Part shown: positions 1 to 11,041 of the stretch, one piece after another
How positions within the stretch are numbered: position 1 is the first letter of the stretch
Layout of the letters: every line of letters starts with the position of its first letter
NCBI GenBank assembly: GCA_038502055.1
Contig: JAXRKN010000036.1
Location: 2,108,001 to 2,172,000, forward strand
Reading direction: 5' to 3'
DNA from: Tanytarsus gracilentus
Taxonomy: Eukaryota; Arthropoda; Insecta; Diptera; Chironomidae
Length of the DNA stretch: 64,000 bases
The notes under the pieces: generated by a model
What the model saw: only the letters and a program-made list of their open reading frames with translations
What the model was told of the DNA's origin: nothing
The model's database searches: none
Translations under genes and position numbers: made by a program

Positions 1-784
1 ATATTTTTTATGTGACAGACTAGGATGTATGCAAGAAGCGCCTTGTAACTGTTTAGAATAGACTAAAAATATATTAGAATTAATGTTTTATGTCTCAATA
101 AATTATTTCTAATACACCAAGGGATGGAAATTTTTCTTAATTTCCATTCCAACATTTTTGAATATCAATTTATGTTGACACAAAACTAGAGATCCTTAAA
201 TCATCGATTATGCGATTTCGATGATCATCGATGACAAAAAGTTCATCATCGATGATCATCGATGCATCGATGACGAACTTTTGATCTGAATTTCTGAGAA
301 AAACCTGGAATTTTTAAAAAAAAACAAGGAGTGTTTTTTCATAGAGTATAAAGTAGGACGAATTTGCTGTCTTTTTGGCTGTATCTGAATTTTTCTGAGC
401 TTGATTGAAAGTCAACGAATTTTTTTTGAAATTCACAATAAGGCTTAAAAATTAATAATAAAAAATTCATAAAAAAAAATAGAACTAAATTTCCGTTTTC
501 GCTCTTGTTTTAAAAATAAAATTATATTTTTAGTGTCCCCGAAGTGGTGTACACTTATATGCCCTGCTTTCCGTCGTCCGTCCGTCGTCGTCGTGTTCCT
601 GTTCGGGCCCCTGGGCGTAGGTTTCGGGTTTCGCAAATGATGTTATGCTCTGTTTTGCCAAATCAATAATATCCTCTCTCCACTTTAAGTTGTTATTAAA
701 AAAATATTAAATATGGGGGTGTTGCGGCAATATAAATTTAAGGGGTAATTTTTAAGCCTTGAGAAAAATTTTAGTCGTGTCGAT

Positions 785-1452
785 TGACTCGTCTTGGTTC
801 TTGCTGGTGTCGGTTCTTCAGTGGTGTCGGTTCTTGCTGGTGTTGGTTCCTCAGCTGGTGTTGGTTTCTCAGCTGGATGTTGGTTTCGCTGAGTATTGGT
901 TCCTCCGTGGTGTTGGTTCCTCCACTGGTGTTGGTTCCTCCACTGGTGTTGGTTCCTCCGCTGGTGTTGGTTCCTCGTGGTGTTGGTTTCTAGCTGGATG
1001 TTGGTTCCTCAGCTGGATGTTGGTTCCTCCGCTGGTGTTGGTTCCTAAGCTGGTGTTTGTTCCTCCACTGGTGTTGGTTCCTCAGCTGGATGTTGGTTCC
1101 TCAGCTGGATGTTGGTTCCTCAGCTGGTGTTGGTTCCTCAGCTGGATGTTGGTTCCTCAGCTGGATGTTGGTTCCTCCGCTGGATGTTGGTTACTAAGCT
1201 GGATGTTGGTTCCTCCGCTGGATGTTAGTTCCTCCACTGGTGTGGTTCCCGCTGGATGTTGGTTCCTCGGCTGGATGTTGGTTCCTCGGCTGGATGTTGG
1301 TTCCTCCGCTGGATGTTGGTTCCTCAGCTGGATGTTGGTTCCTCAGCTGGATGTTGGTTCCTCAGCTGGATGTTGGTTCCTCAGCTGGATGTTGGTTCCT
1401 CAGCTGGATGTTGGTTCCTCAGCTGGATGTTGGTTCCTCAGCTGGATGTTAA
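785..1452 (+). repeat. Minisatellite, 19-bp unit (GATGTTGGTTCCTCAGCTG)
   Basis: Tandem units of about 19 bp, nearly perfect from about 1255 to 1450 and degenerate (18-19 bp, loss of the GATG or CTG part) from 785 to 1250. The gradient suggests recent homogenisation at the distal end. It is the payload of the family B element; open frames across it are products of the repeat. Confidence 0.9.
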
Positions 1453-1465
1453 TTCCTCTATAGAA

Positions 1466-1665
1466 TGGCCTCTCCGAGACTTCTCCAAAATGGCTGCTCC
1501 AAAAAAGACTTCTCCAAAATGGCTGCTCCAAAAAAGACTTCTCCGAGACTTCTCCAAAATGGCTGCTCCAAAAATGACTTCTCCAAAATGGCTACTCCAA
1601 AAAAGACTTCTCCGAAACTTTTTCAAAATGGCTTCTCCAAGACTTCTCCTAAAAAACTTGTGCAA
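1466..1665 (+). repeat. Second minisatellite (CTTCTCCAAAATGGCTGCTC units)
   Basis: Imperfect tandem units of about 29 bp combining CTTCTCCAAAATGGC and TGCTCCAAAAAAGA blocks, directly after the 19-bp minisatellite and unrelated to it in sequence. Still inside the family B element. Confidence 0.8.
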
Positions 1666-2137
1666 TACTTGTCCAAGGTTTCTCTAAAAAAAAATTCTCT
1701 AGAAAATTCCCGAAAAAAATCTTCCACATAATTACATTTCCTTAGCATTTCCAATGCTGATCAGTTACAAGTGGGTTACACGGCAACACCCACGTGTGGG
1801 TTTTGAAACATTTTTTTAAATAAATCACTTAACACTTTATACTTGTTTACACGAGTAAACAAAATGAATTGAGGAAAGCTAAAATTTTTTGGTAATGAAA
1901 TCAACAATTATATAAATGTAAATATTAATATTTGAAGATTTTTTTATTAAAGTGACATTAAAAACATTAATTAAAATTATAAATTTTAATTTAATTTTTT
2001 CAAAAGAGCACAAAAATCGTTTTTTTCGTCATCGATGTCATCGGAAAAAAAATCGATGATCATCGATGACGAAAAGGTTCGATGATCATCGATGATCATC
2101 GAACCGATGCTCATCGTCAGGATCTCTACACAAAACT

Positions 2138-3591
2138 GGCATGTTCTAATACACAAACATACATCAAATCAACAAACTTTAATCGAATTGCATCACAATC
2201 CCCTTTTAACATAACTGTGTCGTAGGTGTCGACTTTCAGCATCCCCCAAAAAAACTCATTTGAATGATGTTATTGTTGTTGTCATTTCCACACACTTCTT
2301 TCTATTATTTGACTGCAAAATGTGTCTTTCAAAGTCAACTATCATCCTTTTGTCTTTTGTCACTGTAGCAAATTTGAATTTAAAATTTGTCGCCTTTTAA
2401 CTTCCTTTCCTGTTTCTTTTTGTTGTTTGTGGAATTTTAATCGAGGAAATGGGAAATGGCATTTTCCGTTGCTTCATATTTATCTTAAAAGACGAGGCCT
2501 GAATGAGAAATTTTGTGGGATCGTGAACATTTTAGGAATGTTTGAAATATTTGAGATAGTCGTAGAAAATAACTTTAAAGGACTCGTACATGTGCAGTTT
2601 TAATCTAGAAATTGCCACCACTTGAAAAATTAAATTTCCCCTTAAGCAAAGCACGTTTAAGTGAAAATCTATCATCACGAAAAAAACGTGACCCTGCTGG
2701 TCAACATAAATAAATGTCAATCTAAAATTTCTCGGAAAATTTCATCTCAAACCGCTCCAGATTTTTAATCACCATGTGCAGCACAGAAAAATGTTTGTAA
2801 ATGTCACGACTCGACTCATGAGAATTTTATTTCTACCAGATTCACTTACAATATAAATGAAACAATTAAAAACTTTTCATAAATTGTCGCATTTTCATAA
2901 AATTGTTTCTGAAAGCACGCGATTGCAGTCGACTGAAGGAAGTTTTAATTAAAAAGTATCAACAAGCTAAACTTTTTCACCATAACATTCCAAAACAGAT
3001 GAGAGGAAATTAAATTTCAGCACTCAATTAAACTGCAACTTATCCACTCACTCAGTGATTGATATCTCAAAGTATTTAATAGACATAACGAGCAATAAAA
3101 TCTTCTTATTTGTAAAATTACCCCCAAGTTATTTCCTTGGTAGCGGGTAGCGACAGAGTCGTGTACAAATTGGATTTGGTGTATCGCAAATTTTACGACT
3201 GGGAGAAGTTTCTGCCATAATCAGCCATTACTCGATCTCATGGCAAATATTGTGCATTATATGGCTTTTGTGTGGTATATAAAATAGTAATCGACATTCG
3301 ATTTTGTGTGCTTGTTTGGATGCGAGAAATTTATTGAAGCATCTGGTGACAATGTACTCACATGGTCGTGCCTGATTTTACTGGGTAGAGTTAAATTTTT
3401 TTGAGACAGTGACATTTTTATCATGCCAATAAATTATTAATTAATTTTTGAGTAATGTTCCATCCCTATTTTCAATATATGTGTGTGCACGTATGCAAAC
3501 AAATTTCTGTTTAATTAAAATTCAAATAATTTATTAACTCAACCGAACACGGTATAATTAATTGCACTCGTTTATTTACGACATAATGCAG
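2138..3591. other. No gene recognised
   Basis: AT-rich sequence with only short chance frames. I see no splice-bounded coding segment, tRNA or repeat here. Confidence 0.5.
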
Positions 3592-3818
3592 GTCGAATCC
3601 TCTTACCTACCAGGTCGAGTCCAGCCGGCTCCCCTCGTCGGGCTCGTTTCTTGTAGAAGATGCGATCAGGATCAGCAAGCGCAGCAGCGGCCAAATCATT
3701 GGGGATATACTGACAATAATTTACCGAAATTTATGAGTTTAACATCCTACGCACGAACACGATCGGGTGGTATGGCACGTTCGCCGAGAGTAACTGCGGC
3801 GAGTTGGCGTGATAGGTG
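3592..3818 (+). CDS. Candidate orphan coding exon, gene unknown
   Basis: A 227-bp island that is clearly GC-richer than its AT-rich surroundings. It is preceded by ATAATGCAG and followed by GTAAGAGC, good acceptor and donor sequences. Read from the acceptor in phase 0 it is open throughout (75 codons plus 2 nt), with segments such as QVESSYLPGRVQ, CRRCDQDQQ and SLTSYARTRSGG. It is Ser/Arg-rich and I do not recognise the protein. Other frames contain stops. It could be an internal exon of a gene with very long introns extending either way, or a conserved non-coding island. No partner exon was found nearby. Confidence 0.4.
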
Positions 3819-6800
3819 GTAAGAGCACACTCACACCCCCTCGAGACATTTAACTCCTCCCTTTTTAAGTTCATTGGAATTGATTTTTTTTTATTCAAAT
3901 TATTTAATTAACATTATATCTCCGCATGATTCGTATTTATATCTTGACAACCGAACCAGCATATCCTAATAATCATAATCTCGAAATGAACTTCATATCA
4001 AAAGATGATTTTAGTTCACCCATTTACTTGAGGGTGCATCAATCAAAGTTTTTTTCTTTTTATGAAATGATATTTTAATACTAAATCTCTCGCATAAAAA
4101 TGCTAAATATATACATTTACTACTGAATAACCGTACGATGACGAAATGATGACTAGAGAGAAAAAAGGGACATCCATCATAGAATTATTATACCTCGTGT
4201 GGCTGGAATGATGGCTTTTTAGCTCTTTTCGATTTATTCGCTCACATTTCGTCATCGTCGTAAAATTGATCATGATTTATATCCTGTGTATTGCTAAGCT
4301 GTCGTCTGAGATGAAAATCGAAAAGAAAAATCATATGGAAAATAAAGAACACTTGGAGGTTTTGTTGTAAAAATGATGAAAAGAAACGTTGAAGAAATTT
4401 TTTTCAATTATCAAAAATATTATTTAAATAAAATCATTAATTGAATTCTGAGTTATGACGTTTTAACTTTTTACATCAATCTCTTCAAGTACAATGTAAA
4501 TTTAATTTTTCCTTCAAATTTTATTTGCTGTGCATAAGACAAATGATAAAAATATAAAATGACAATAATATTCTTCTTTGCTCAAACAAATGTTTAAAAA
4601 GTATTTTTTAACAAACACTAGAAAAGACAAAGATGACAATATGAAAGAAACAATGATGATGAAGATGAAATTTTTTTTGCGACAATACGTGCATGATGAT
4701 GTGTGCTACATCGTCATGAAAAATTATTTAAATGACATGACAATATGGAGAATTATTATTAAATGACTATGATGTTCCCCCTTTTTCTGCGTTAACATGC
4801 AACAGAGATAAATAAATAAATTAGTGAAGAAGAAAACTTATATGAAATGTATATAAAGCGAGTAATGTACTTATTACCCATTTTAATTATATACAAATAT
4901 ATATGATATATAGAGTTAAGATACATCTCCTGATATTTCCTTTTTTGCTCTCTCGAAAAAAACATGTAATAAGAGGAAAAACTTTAAAAATGAACAATAA
5001 AAAAAACTCATAAAGTTAAGCTGCTTATTATGAATCGCTATCAGGTTTTTATTATACTCAATTATTTTATCACATTCCTGATAATTGATTCTAATAACTT
5101 TAATTGAAAAATGAATTAATAAAAAGGTCTGAGCTGGAAAAGCTAAGATAGAAAAAAAGGCAAAGGAAAATAATTTTTGGGTTAAACTTTTTAATTAATT
5201 ATTTAATTTTTCAGAATTTCAAAAAAATCAGCATTTTCAGATTTAAATCTCTCTTACAAAATCTTCATCGAGAAAACTTTTTTAATTTCTTCGACAATGA
5301 ATTTTGCAATCTCATGCTTCGCCTCTTCGCCAATTGAAACTTTTAATCAGCTATCGAAAAGGTTTATTTCAAGTTACAATCCGTCCTCGCATTTTTCAAG
5401 AAGAAAAATAACTTCGACAATTATGTTGTGATCATTAAGGATTTAATCTAAAAGAGATGCAATAAATTTTCCAGCATGTTGAAGCGTGGGATAAAAATGT
5501 TACACCTACATCGAAAATAAAGTTGTGATAGTACAAAAATTTTTTACCATGCTCGTAAAAATCATAGAAAATATCAACACGTTTCTTCAATTTGATACAA
5601 AAATTTTTTTCTTCGAAAAAAGCTTTTCTAATAAGTTTTCTTGTAGCTCAATAAGAAACCTTCAAAATTACCCTCTTAAAATTTCCCGCCTTCATATTTA
5701 GCACACAATAAATGCTATCATCACCATTCTCGTCATAAAAGGCTCATAAATGATCACACAACAACATTTCTGCGAAAATAATCAACAATGACAACAGAAA
5801 TGTGCAAATTACCAAAAAATGCTAAAAGTTTTAGTCGAAATTTTGTCCATAAAAACCCTTTGAACTTTAGTTTGATTTAAAACATTCAACTGTAAAATTT
5901 TTCACACATTTTAAGTTTAATTAAATTCGTATTTTTCAATCCAATGCGCTCGAACACCCCAATTTTGAACAGACGATTTATTTTCTCGTGCTATCATCGA
6001 GTGGCATCAAACATTTTTATGAGGATTCATTGTGTTTGTAAACGCTTGCATCACTTTTTATTTTGCTGCTCTATAGAGCTCTTCTAAAAAGTTACAGTGT
6101 GAGGCAAAAAAAAATGTTTAAAATTGGAATGTGCTGTAATAAATTAAACTCGCCCCTTCCGTCTCATATTGCAGTGTTCATTTTTTTCCATCTAGCTGAA
6201 TTTGAATGCGTTGATTTTAAGGAACATCCAACTCGAGCACATGATGGTGATATTTTATTCTCATTTCACTGAGCACCAAATCGACGTCACGATTTCTTGT
6301 TGCTTTTAGGACTTGAATTTGATGAGGATGGAAAAAAATCAGCCCATAAGGCATGTCTTAGATTACACAGGCTTATTACTATATAAAGTGTGTAATATGA
6401 CATTTGATATAGAAAAAATCTCAAATGGACTAATCAGAAAAATAATATTACCCCTTGCATGCGTCTAATGCGATGGTTCGAGAAACAATTTTCAATTCAA
6501 TTTGAGATGCGTGCGGAAGCTCTACATAAAATCTAAATAAATTTTGAATAAATTTACACTCGAGGATAATTTTGTCGCTGACAGTTTTGAAAGTAAAGAA
6601 ATTTTCACTTGCACACTCTGCAACTAATTTATGGCATACATACATGATTTGAAAATACTTTGTAAGCTTTAAAGTTTTATATTAGATTCGCTTGAATTTT
6701 TATATAAAAATATGTTATAAAATTTTTCAATTCGCCATAAATTTTTTTTTCATTGAATTTTCAATGTGCAGTAAAAATTTCTATAAATTATAAAAAATCC

Positions 6801-7202
6801 ACTTTTTCCAAGTAAAACATGAAATAATGTAAGAGGATTATTAAGCAACATCAGCAATGACCGAGAGAAAAAAATCTCATTGAAGGACTTTCAGCATGGA
6901 AAGATATTTTTTACAACTTTATTGTGATGGTGCTGAAAATCTAATAATAAAGTGTTGATGGTGGGTTTTATTTATGACAAATTTTAGTTTAAATGAAATT
7001 ATTTTGCTTTTTTATTTGGTTATTAAAAACTAGAGAGTTCAAAGGCAAGGCAACCTTTCACGTTTTTCATTTTCTTTTAAAAGCTTGGCAAAGAATTTTT
7101 AAAAATGATGAATGGAAAAAGGATTATGGAACCACTCTATTCCTTTCATAATATTTCAACAGAAAAATAATTCCGAAGAGACGCTTATAATTAAAAAAAA
7201 AT
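3819..7202. other. No gene recognised
   Basis: About 3.4 kb of AT-rich sequence with A/T homopolymer runs and chance frames under 70 codons. Possibly intron or intergenic. Confidence 0.5.
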
Positions 7203-7344
7203 GTTTCAAAACCCACACGTGGGTGTTGCCGTGTAACCCACTTGTAACAGATCAGTATTGGAAATGTAACATGGGGAAGTCCTATGAAGAAGCCTTGGAG
7301 AAGCCAAAAGGGAAGCCTTATGGAAAATATTTCTCAATTATGTT

Positions 7345-7675
7345 ACATTTCCCACTGTGTTTCATTTTCCACCATGTTCCATTTTTCACCATGTTCCATT
7401 TTCTATTGTGTTCCATTTTCCACTGTGTTTCATTTTCCACTGTGTTTCATTTTCCACTGTGTTCCATTTTCCACTATGTTCCATTTTCCACTGTGTTTCA
7501 TTTTCCATTATGTTCCATTTCCCACTGTGTTTCATTTTCCATTATGTTTCATTTTCACCATGTTCAATTTTCCACTATGTTCCATTTTCCACTATGTTTC
7601 ATTTTCCACTATGTTCCATTTTCCACAGTGTTCCATTTTCCACTGTGTTCCATTTTCCACAGTGTTCCATTTTCA
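7345..7675. repeat. Minisatellite, 17-bp unit (TTCCATTTTCCACTGTG)
   Basis: About 19 imperfect units of 17 bp differing mainly at the CACTGTG/CACTATG/CACCATG positions. Frames open through the array encode Phe/His/Ser-rich repeats and are not credible proteins. Confidence 0.9.
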
Positions 7676-8060
7676 GATCCATGCCAATCGATTCCTGGTC
7701 AAATTCCGAGTTCAACGAGGTACATGAAGCCATACTTTTAAAAAATGGACATTAGTGGCATTCCTTGGACACTCCTGGCCGGCCGTGACGGTCATTCTTC
7801 AAAAATCATCAATGCTAATCAATTCCTGATGCAAATACGAGTTCAACGAGGTACATGAAGCCATACTTTTAAAAAATGGACATTAGGGGCACTACTGGCC
7901 GGCCGTGATGGACATTGGTGGCACTCTTGGATGGCCATGATAGACATTCCTCAAATATCATCAATGCCTTTCGATTCCTGATACAAATACGAGTTCAACG
8001 ACATACATGAAGCCATATAACAGGAAATTTGTGTGAAAAATGGCATTTAGGGCTGTCCAT
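7676..8060 (-). repeat. Diverged copies of the 120-bp family A tandem monomer
   Basis: On the minus strand the segment carries the family A monomer landmarks in order: TGTCCATTTTT, TATGGCTTCATGTA, GTTGAACTCGT, AGGAATCGATTG, GATTTTTGA and GGCCGGCCAGGAGTG. About three units with point changes and small indels. This links family B copy 2 to family A despite unrelated termini. Confidence 0.75.
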
Positions 8061-8478
8061 GGCACGACCTGTGGTCATGACCCTCATAATTCCTAAAATG
8101 GCCGAATCTAAATTCATAGACCTACCATTTGGCGAAAACTAGAAGTCTCTAGCTATCTCAGGAGCCGAGATCTCGATGGAACAGACAGACAGACGGACGG
8201 ACGGACGGAAATAGGCGCATATAAGTGTTACACCACTTCGTGGGTTACACTAAAAATCTTGACTACGAGAAAGAAGAATTTGAAAGGAACTTATTTTTTT
8301 TGAAAGGAGTAAATGACATTTTCTAGCTTAGTTCTCAAGGTTAATTAAATTAACTGAATTAATCGTGTATCTAACTCATAATTATCGACTTTATTCCGAT
8401 TCTAAATTAAAATTGTTGCTCACATATTTTTATTTTAATGACATTTCTAAATGCTCTTCATCCAACTATGTAAAAAAT

Positions 8479-9609
8479 TTAATTAACGGCTTCCTTCTTT
8501 TGATTCTCGTCTTCTTCATCATCTTGATCCTCTTCTTCTGCTACGGCGGGATCGGATGATGTTTTAGATCCACCACCACCAACACGAACCTCTGGTACGT
8601 ATACGTATGGATTGATTTTCAACTCTTCTCGTGACGGTGGACTTTTAAGAAGGACTCGAGTAATGAATTTGCCATCGCGTCTCGGCCTCATTAAATCGAT
8701 ATCTTTTAAAATTGCTGCTAAATTGGATTCCAGATGCTTGGCGTCCATATCGAGAGTTCCGAATTGAACATCTAATGTTGCAAAATCCTTTTGATTTTCG
8801 TCTTTTGTCACAGTATAAGTGATTCCATTCTTAAATTTGTTAATCATCTCAATCACGTCACTTCCGAGTGTGCCTCCTTTGGGATTTGGATATTTCTTTC
8901 TCATAAGACCTCTAATATGAATGAGATCGGGTAACATGTTTGTGTGTGCAATCACGTACTGAAAATCTGATAGTGCCAAGTCTCCATTTTGAATGCTCTT
9001 GACAAGACCTGCATCGCCAGCTAGAGTAGCTCCTGCTTTTGTGGCTTCCTCAATATTTTCCATGCCTTTAGTGAACACCAAGATTGTTCTTTCATTACCA
9101 TGATCAAATTTATGATCAATCGGCGCCATACGATGGAAATTTTCAACAAATCTCGTTATTTTTTCGCCTTGCATGTTAATATCGATGCCGGCTATGATCG
9201 GTGCACACGGCAAATTGTACATTGTCGGATGATGAGTTTCCCGATGACATTTGATGGCTTCTTCGAAAGGATACGTTGTAAATTGATAGTATTTGCCAAT
9301 CCAGACGTCATCGTGAGGCACCTGCTTCCACGAATCATCAAAATGTTTGTTTGTTTTAATTTCGACCCTTAAAAAAATATAATTGTATAAATTTGTTCAT
9401 AAAAATTATTTTGGTCCTTACTTTTTTCTCAAGTTGTGGGGAATAAATCCGATTTTTTTAATTTCCACCTTCACCTTCTTCTTCCGTGCCTTTTCTCGTG
9501 TTCCTTTGCGTGCAGCCTCATTTTTAGCGCTAATAAACAGCGACCTTACACTCTGTCGAAGTTGATTTGACGATGAAAATTGAAGAAAATTAGCGGTGAT
9601 TTTCAGCAT
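8479..9609 (-). CDS. mRpL1: Mitochondrial ribosomal protein L1 (uL1m)
   Basis: Two exons, 9609-9422 and 9367-8479, joined in frame through a 54-bp GTAAGG..TTAAG intron, giving 358 aa. Residues 1-60 are basic and Ser/Arg-rich with a Lys/Arg cluster (KARKKKVKVEIKK), fitting a mitochondrial targeting presequence. The central part has the L1 fold signature: GDAGLVKSIQNGDL, DFQYVIAHTNMLPDL, LRKKYPNPKGGTLG. The last ~30 residues are acidic (EEEDQDDEEDENQKK), an extension outside the L1 core. L1 binds 23S/16S rRNA at the mobile stalk near the E site of the large mitoribosomal subunit. It is divergent with TVP23 (start codons 155 bp apart), so a shared promoter is likely. The ATG used is the only one before the presequence. 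Confidence 0.93.
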
Positions 9610-9764
9610 GTTTTCTTTCTCTCTCTGTCTCTTTTTTGCAAATGACGCGAAAAAATGATGCGAAATATTTTCCGAAGTTGCAAGACCCTCGGATCAGAAT
9701 TCGTGTCAGAAATTTTTGTAAAAGAATTTAAATTAATTAACTGGCGTATCAGTGACTTCTTAAA
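9610..9764. promoter_or_regulatory. Putative bidirectional promoter, mRpL1/TVP23
   Basis: Only 155 bp separate the two divergent start codons, leaving room for little other than two 5' UTRs and one shared promoter. No TATA box stands out. The role is inferred from the arrangement. Confidence 0.5.
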
Positions 9765-10606
9765 ATGGCATCGGTAAGTAGATTAAACGTGTAAGAATTG
9801 CATGACACATAAAGTATTTTAAAGGTTCCACTACTTGACGATTTTGGAGATGAATTTGACAACACATCAGAAAATCCAGATAAATTAAGGTAAACAATAG
9901 ATTTAAATATTTCTTTTATTAACAATTGCTTCTCTCATTTTAGACATCCCTATGTTATTTTCTTCCACATATTATTCAGATCAGCAGCAATAATTGTTTA
10001 TCTCTTTTGTACCATGTTTACTGATAGTTTTATTACTTCCTTTGTATTTGTCGTCTTGCTTTTATCTGCCGACTTTTGGTCTGTGAAGAATATTACAGGA
10101 CGAATCCTTGTGGGACTCAGATGGTGAGAGTTTAAGCTGAAATTTAAACTTAATAATTTATTGATTTCATTTCTTTAAGGTGGAACTACATTGACGAGGA
10201 AGGAAAATCAATTTGGGTGTATGAGTCGAGAGTACGTTTAAATTAGTTAAAAAAATACAGCAAAATAATTGTCAATTTTTTAAAGGAAAAGTCACAAATG
10301 ACACGACACAATGCACGAGAAGTTCGACTATTTTGGACGGCTTTAATTGTGGCGCCCATTGTCTGGGTTCTATTTCTGCTCGTGGCATTCTTTGGACTTA
10401 AATTTAAGTGGATGCTACTTGTTCTAATTGCTCTCACTCTGAATACCGCTAATTTGCATGGCTATGTAAAATGCAAATTTGGTTCGAATCAAAGTCTCAA
10501 GGATGGAATTAAAAGCTTTGGACAGCGAGAGCTTTTGAGGAACTTTTTATCACGAACTTCTCAATCTCCACCAGTAAATCAACCAAATAGCACTGGAGTG
10601 GTGTAA
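9765..10606 (+). CDS. Golgi apparatus membrane protein TVP23 homologue (FAM18 family)
   Basis: Five exons: 9765-9773, 9825-9889, 9944-10123, 10180-10231, 10286-10606, all with GT..AG introns of 50-56 bp and phases that fit. The first coding exon has only three codons (ATGGCATCG). The protein (about 208 aa) has an acidic N-terminus (PLLDDFGDEFD), then HPYVIFFHILFRSAAIIVYL, a second hydrophobic segment, the family hallmark ADFWSVKNITGRILVGLRWW, and two more membrane segments after RHNAREVRLFW. TVP23 proteins are four-pass membrane proteins of the late Golgi involved in vesicle trafficking. An AATAAA lies at 10697-10702. Confidence 0.92.
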
Positions 10607-11041
10607 ACGCGTAAAAGCTAAATTTATTTAAATGTATTTAAGGATTTATTCAAAATTATTTGCGTATTTAATTTTGTTAAAAAGTTGCAAGATTGAAATA
10701 AAAATTGTATCATTATGCTTCATGAAAAGTTATTAGTTTTTAAGAAAACTGAAATATCCAAATTAAAGCTCATGAAAATTTTTTCAATGCTTAATGCTTC
10801 ACAATGTTGTTCCAGAGCTTCAAAACATTTTCTCCATGTACTTGCGAGGTTTGTGTCTCAACTCGATGTTTAATTCAATCGTCGTGGATAATATTATTTA
10901 AAAATTCCTGTAGTGTATAAGAAGTACAAAAGTAGTCACTCGCAATACGCTTGCAATGCTCAATCGAGTGAAGTTTTACGTGCATTAGTTATGAACATCA
11001 ATCTCTCTTCCTAAAAGCAATTATATCAAAAAATCTGCCAA
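10607..11041. other. TVP23 3' UTR and upstream region of the Bcl-2 gene
   Basis: Contains the TVP23 poly(A) signal at 10697-10702 and roughly 340 bp before the Bcl-2 family ATG. No other feature seen. Confidence 0.5.

Larger units (their letters stand above)
532..1809 (+). mobile_element. Helentron/INE-1-like non-autonomous element, family B copy 1
   Basis: Begins AGTGTCCCCGAAGTGG and ends GTGGGTTTTGAAAC, the mirror of copy 2 at 7203-8251. In the better-preserved copy 2 the 5' end carries GTGTAACCCAC, and its inverse GTGGGTTACAC occurs here at 1771-1781, so the family has subterminal inverted repeats. Just inside the 3' end lies a perfect 14-nt hairpin sequence ACCCACGTGTGGGT (1788-1801). 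Both copies are preceded by a T-run and followed by T7, with no target duplication. This arrangement is known from non-autonomous Helentrons (INE-1/DINE type). The interior is two minisatellites and no credible protein. Inserted inside the Foldback-like element, so it is the younger of the two. Confidence 0.65.
188..2127. mobile_element. Foldback-like DNA transposon, non-autonomous, with nested element
   Basis: The ends are inverted copies starting AGAGATCCT (188-196 and, inverted, 2119-2127). A perfect 10-bp direct repeat ACACAAAACT lies immediately outside each end (178-187 and 2128-2137) and reads as a target-site duplication. Both terminal regions (about 200-275 and 2025-2118) are built from overlapping copies of ATCATCGATGATCATCGATG-type motifs, themselves palindromic, so each arm can fold. 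About 660 bp belong to this element; the rest is the Helentron-like element at 532-1809. Long arms of internal repeats plus a 9-10 bp duplication are features known from Foldback and Mutator-like elements. No transposase is visible. Superfamily assignment is inference. Confidence 0.65.
7203..8251 (-). mobile_element. Helentron/INE-1-like non-autonomous element, family B copy 2
   Basis: Read on the minus strand it starts AGTGTAACCCACGAAGTGG (8251 downward) and ends with GTGGGTTACAC, the hairpin ACCCACGTGTGGGT and TTTTGAAAC at 7203. These are the same ends as copy 1 (532-1809) in opposite orientation. GTGTAACCCAC and GTGGGTTACAC form an 11-bp perfect subterminal inverted repeat. The interior differs from copy 1: a CCATTTTCCACTGTGTT minisatellite (7350-7675), then imperfect copies of the 120-bp monomer typical of family A (7676-8060), then a unique part with a TCCG run. 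No protein is encoded. Confidence 0.65.

Noticed and set aside
759..1687. Open frames up to 234 codons, Gly/Ser/Trp/Leu-rich
   Set aside because: They run through the 19-bp minisatellite; a unit length not divisible by three keeps several frames open at once, and the content changes with repeat number.
7112..7755. Open frames up to 209 codons, Phe/His/Ser-rich
   Set aside because: Product of the 17-bp minisatellite and element end, open in all three frames.
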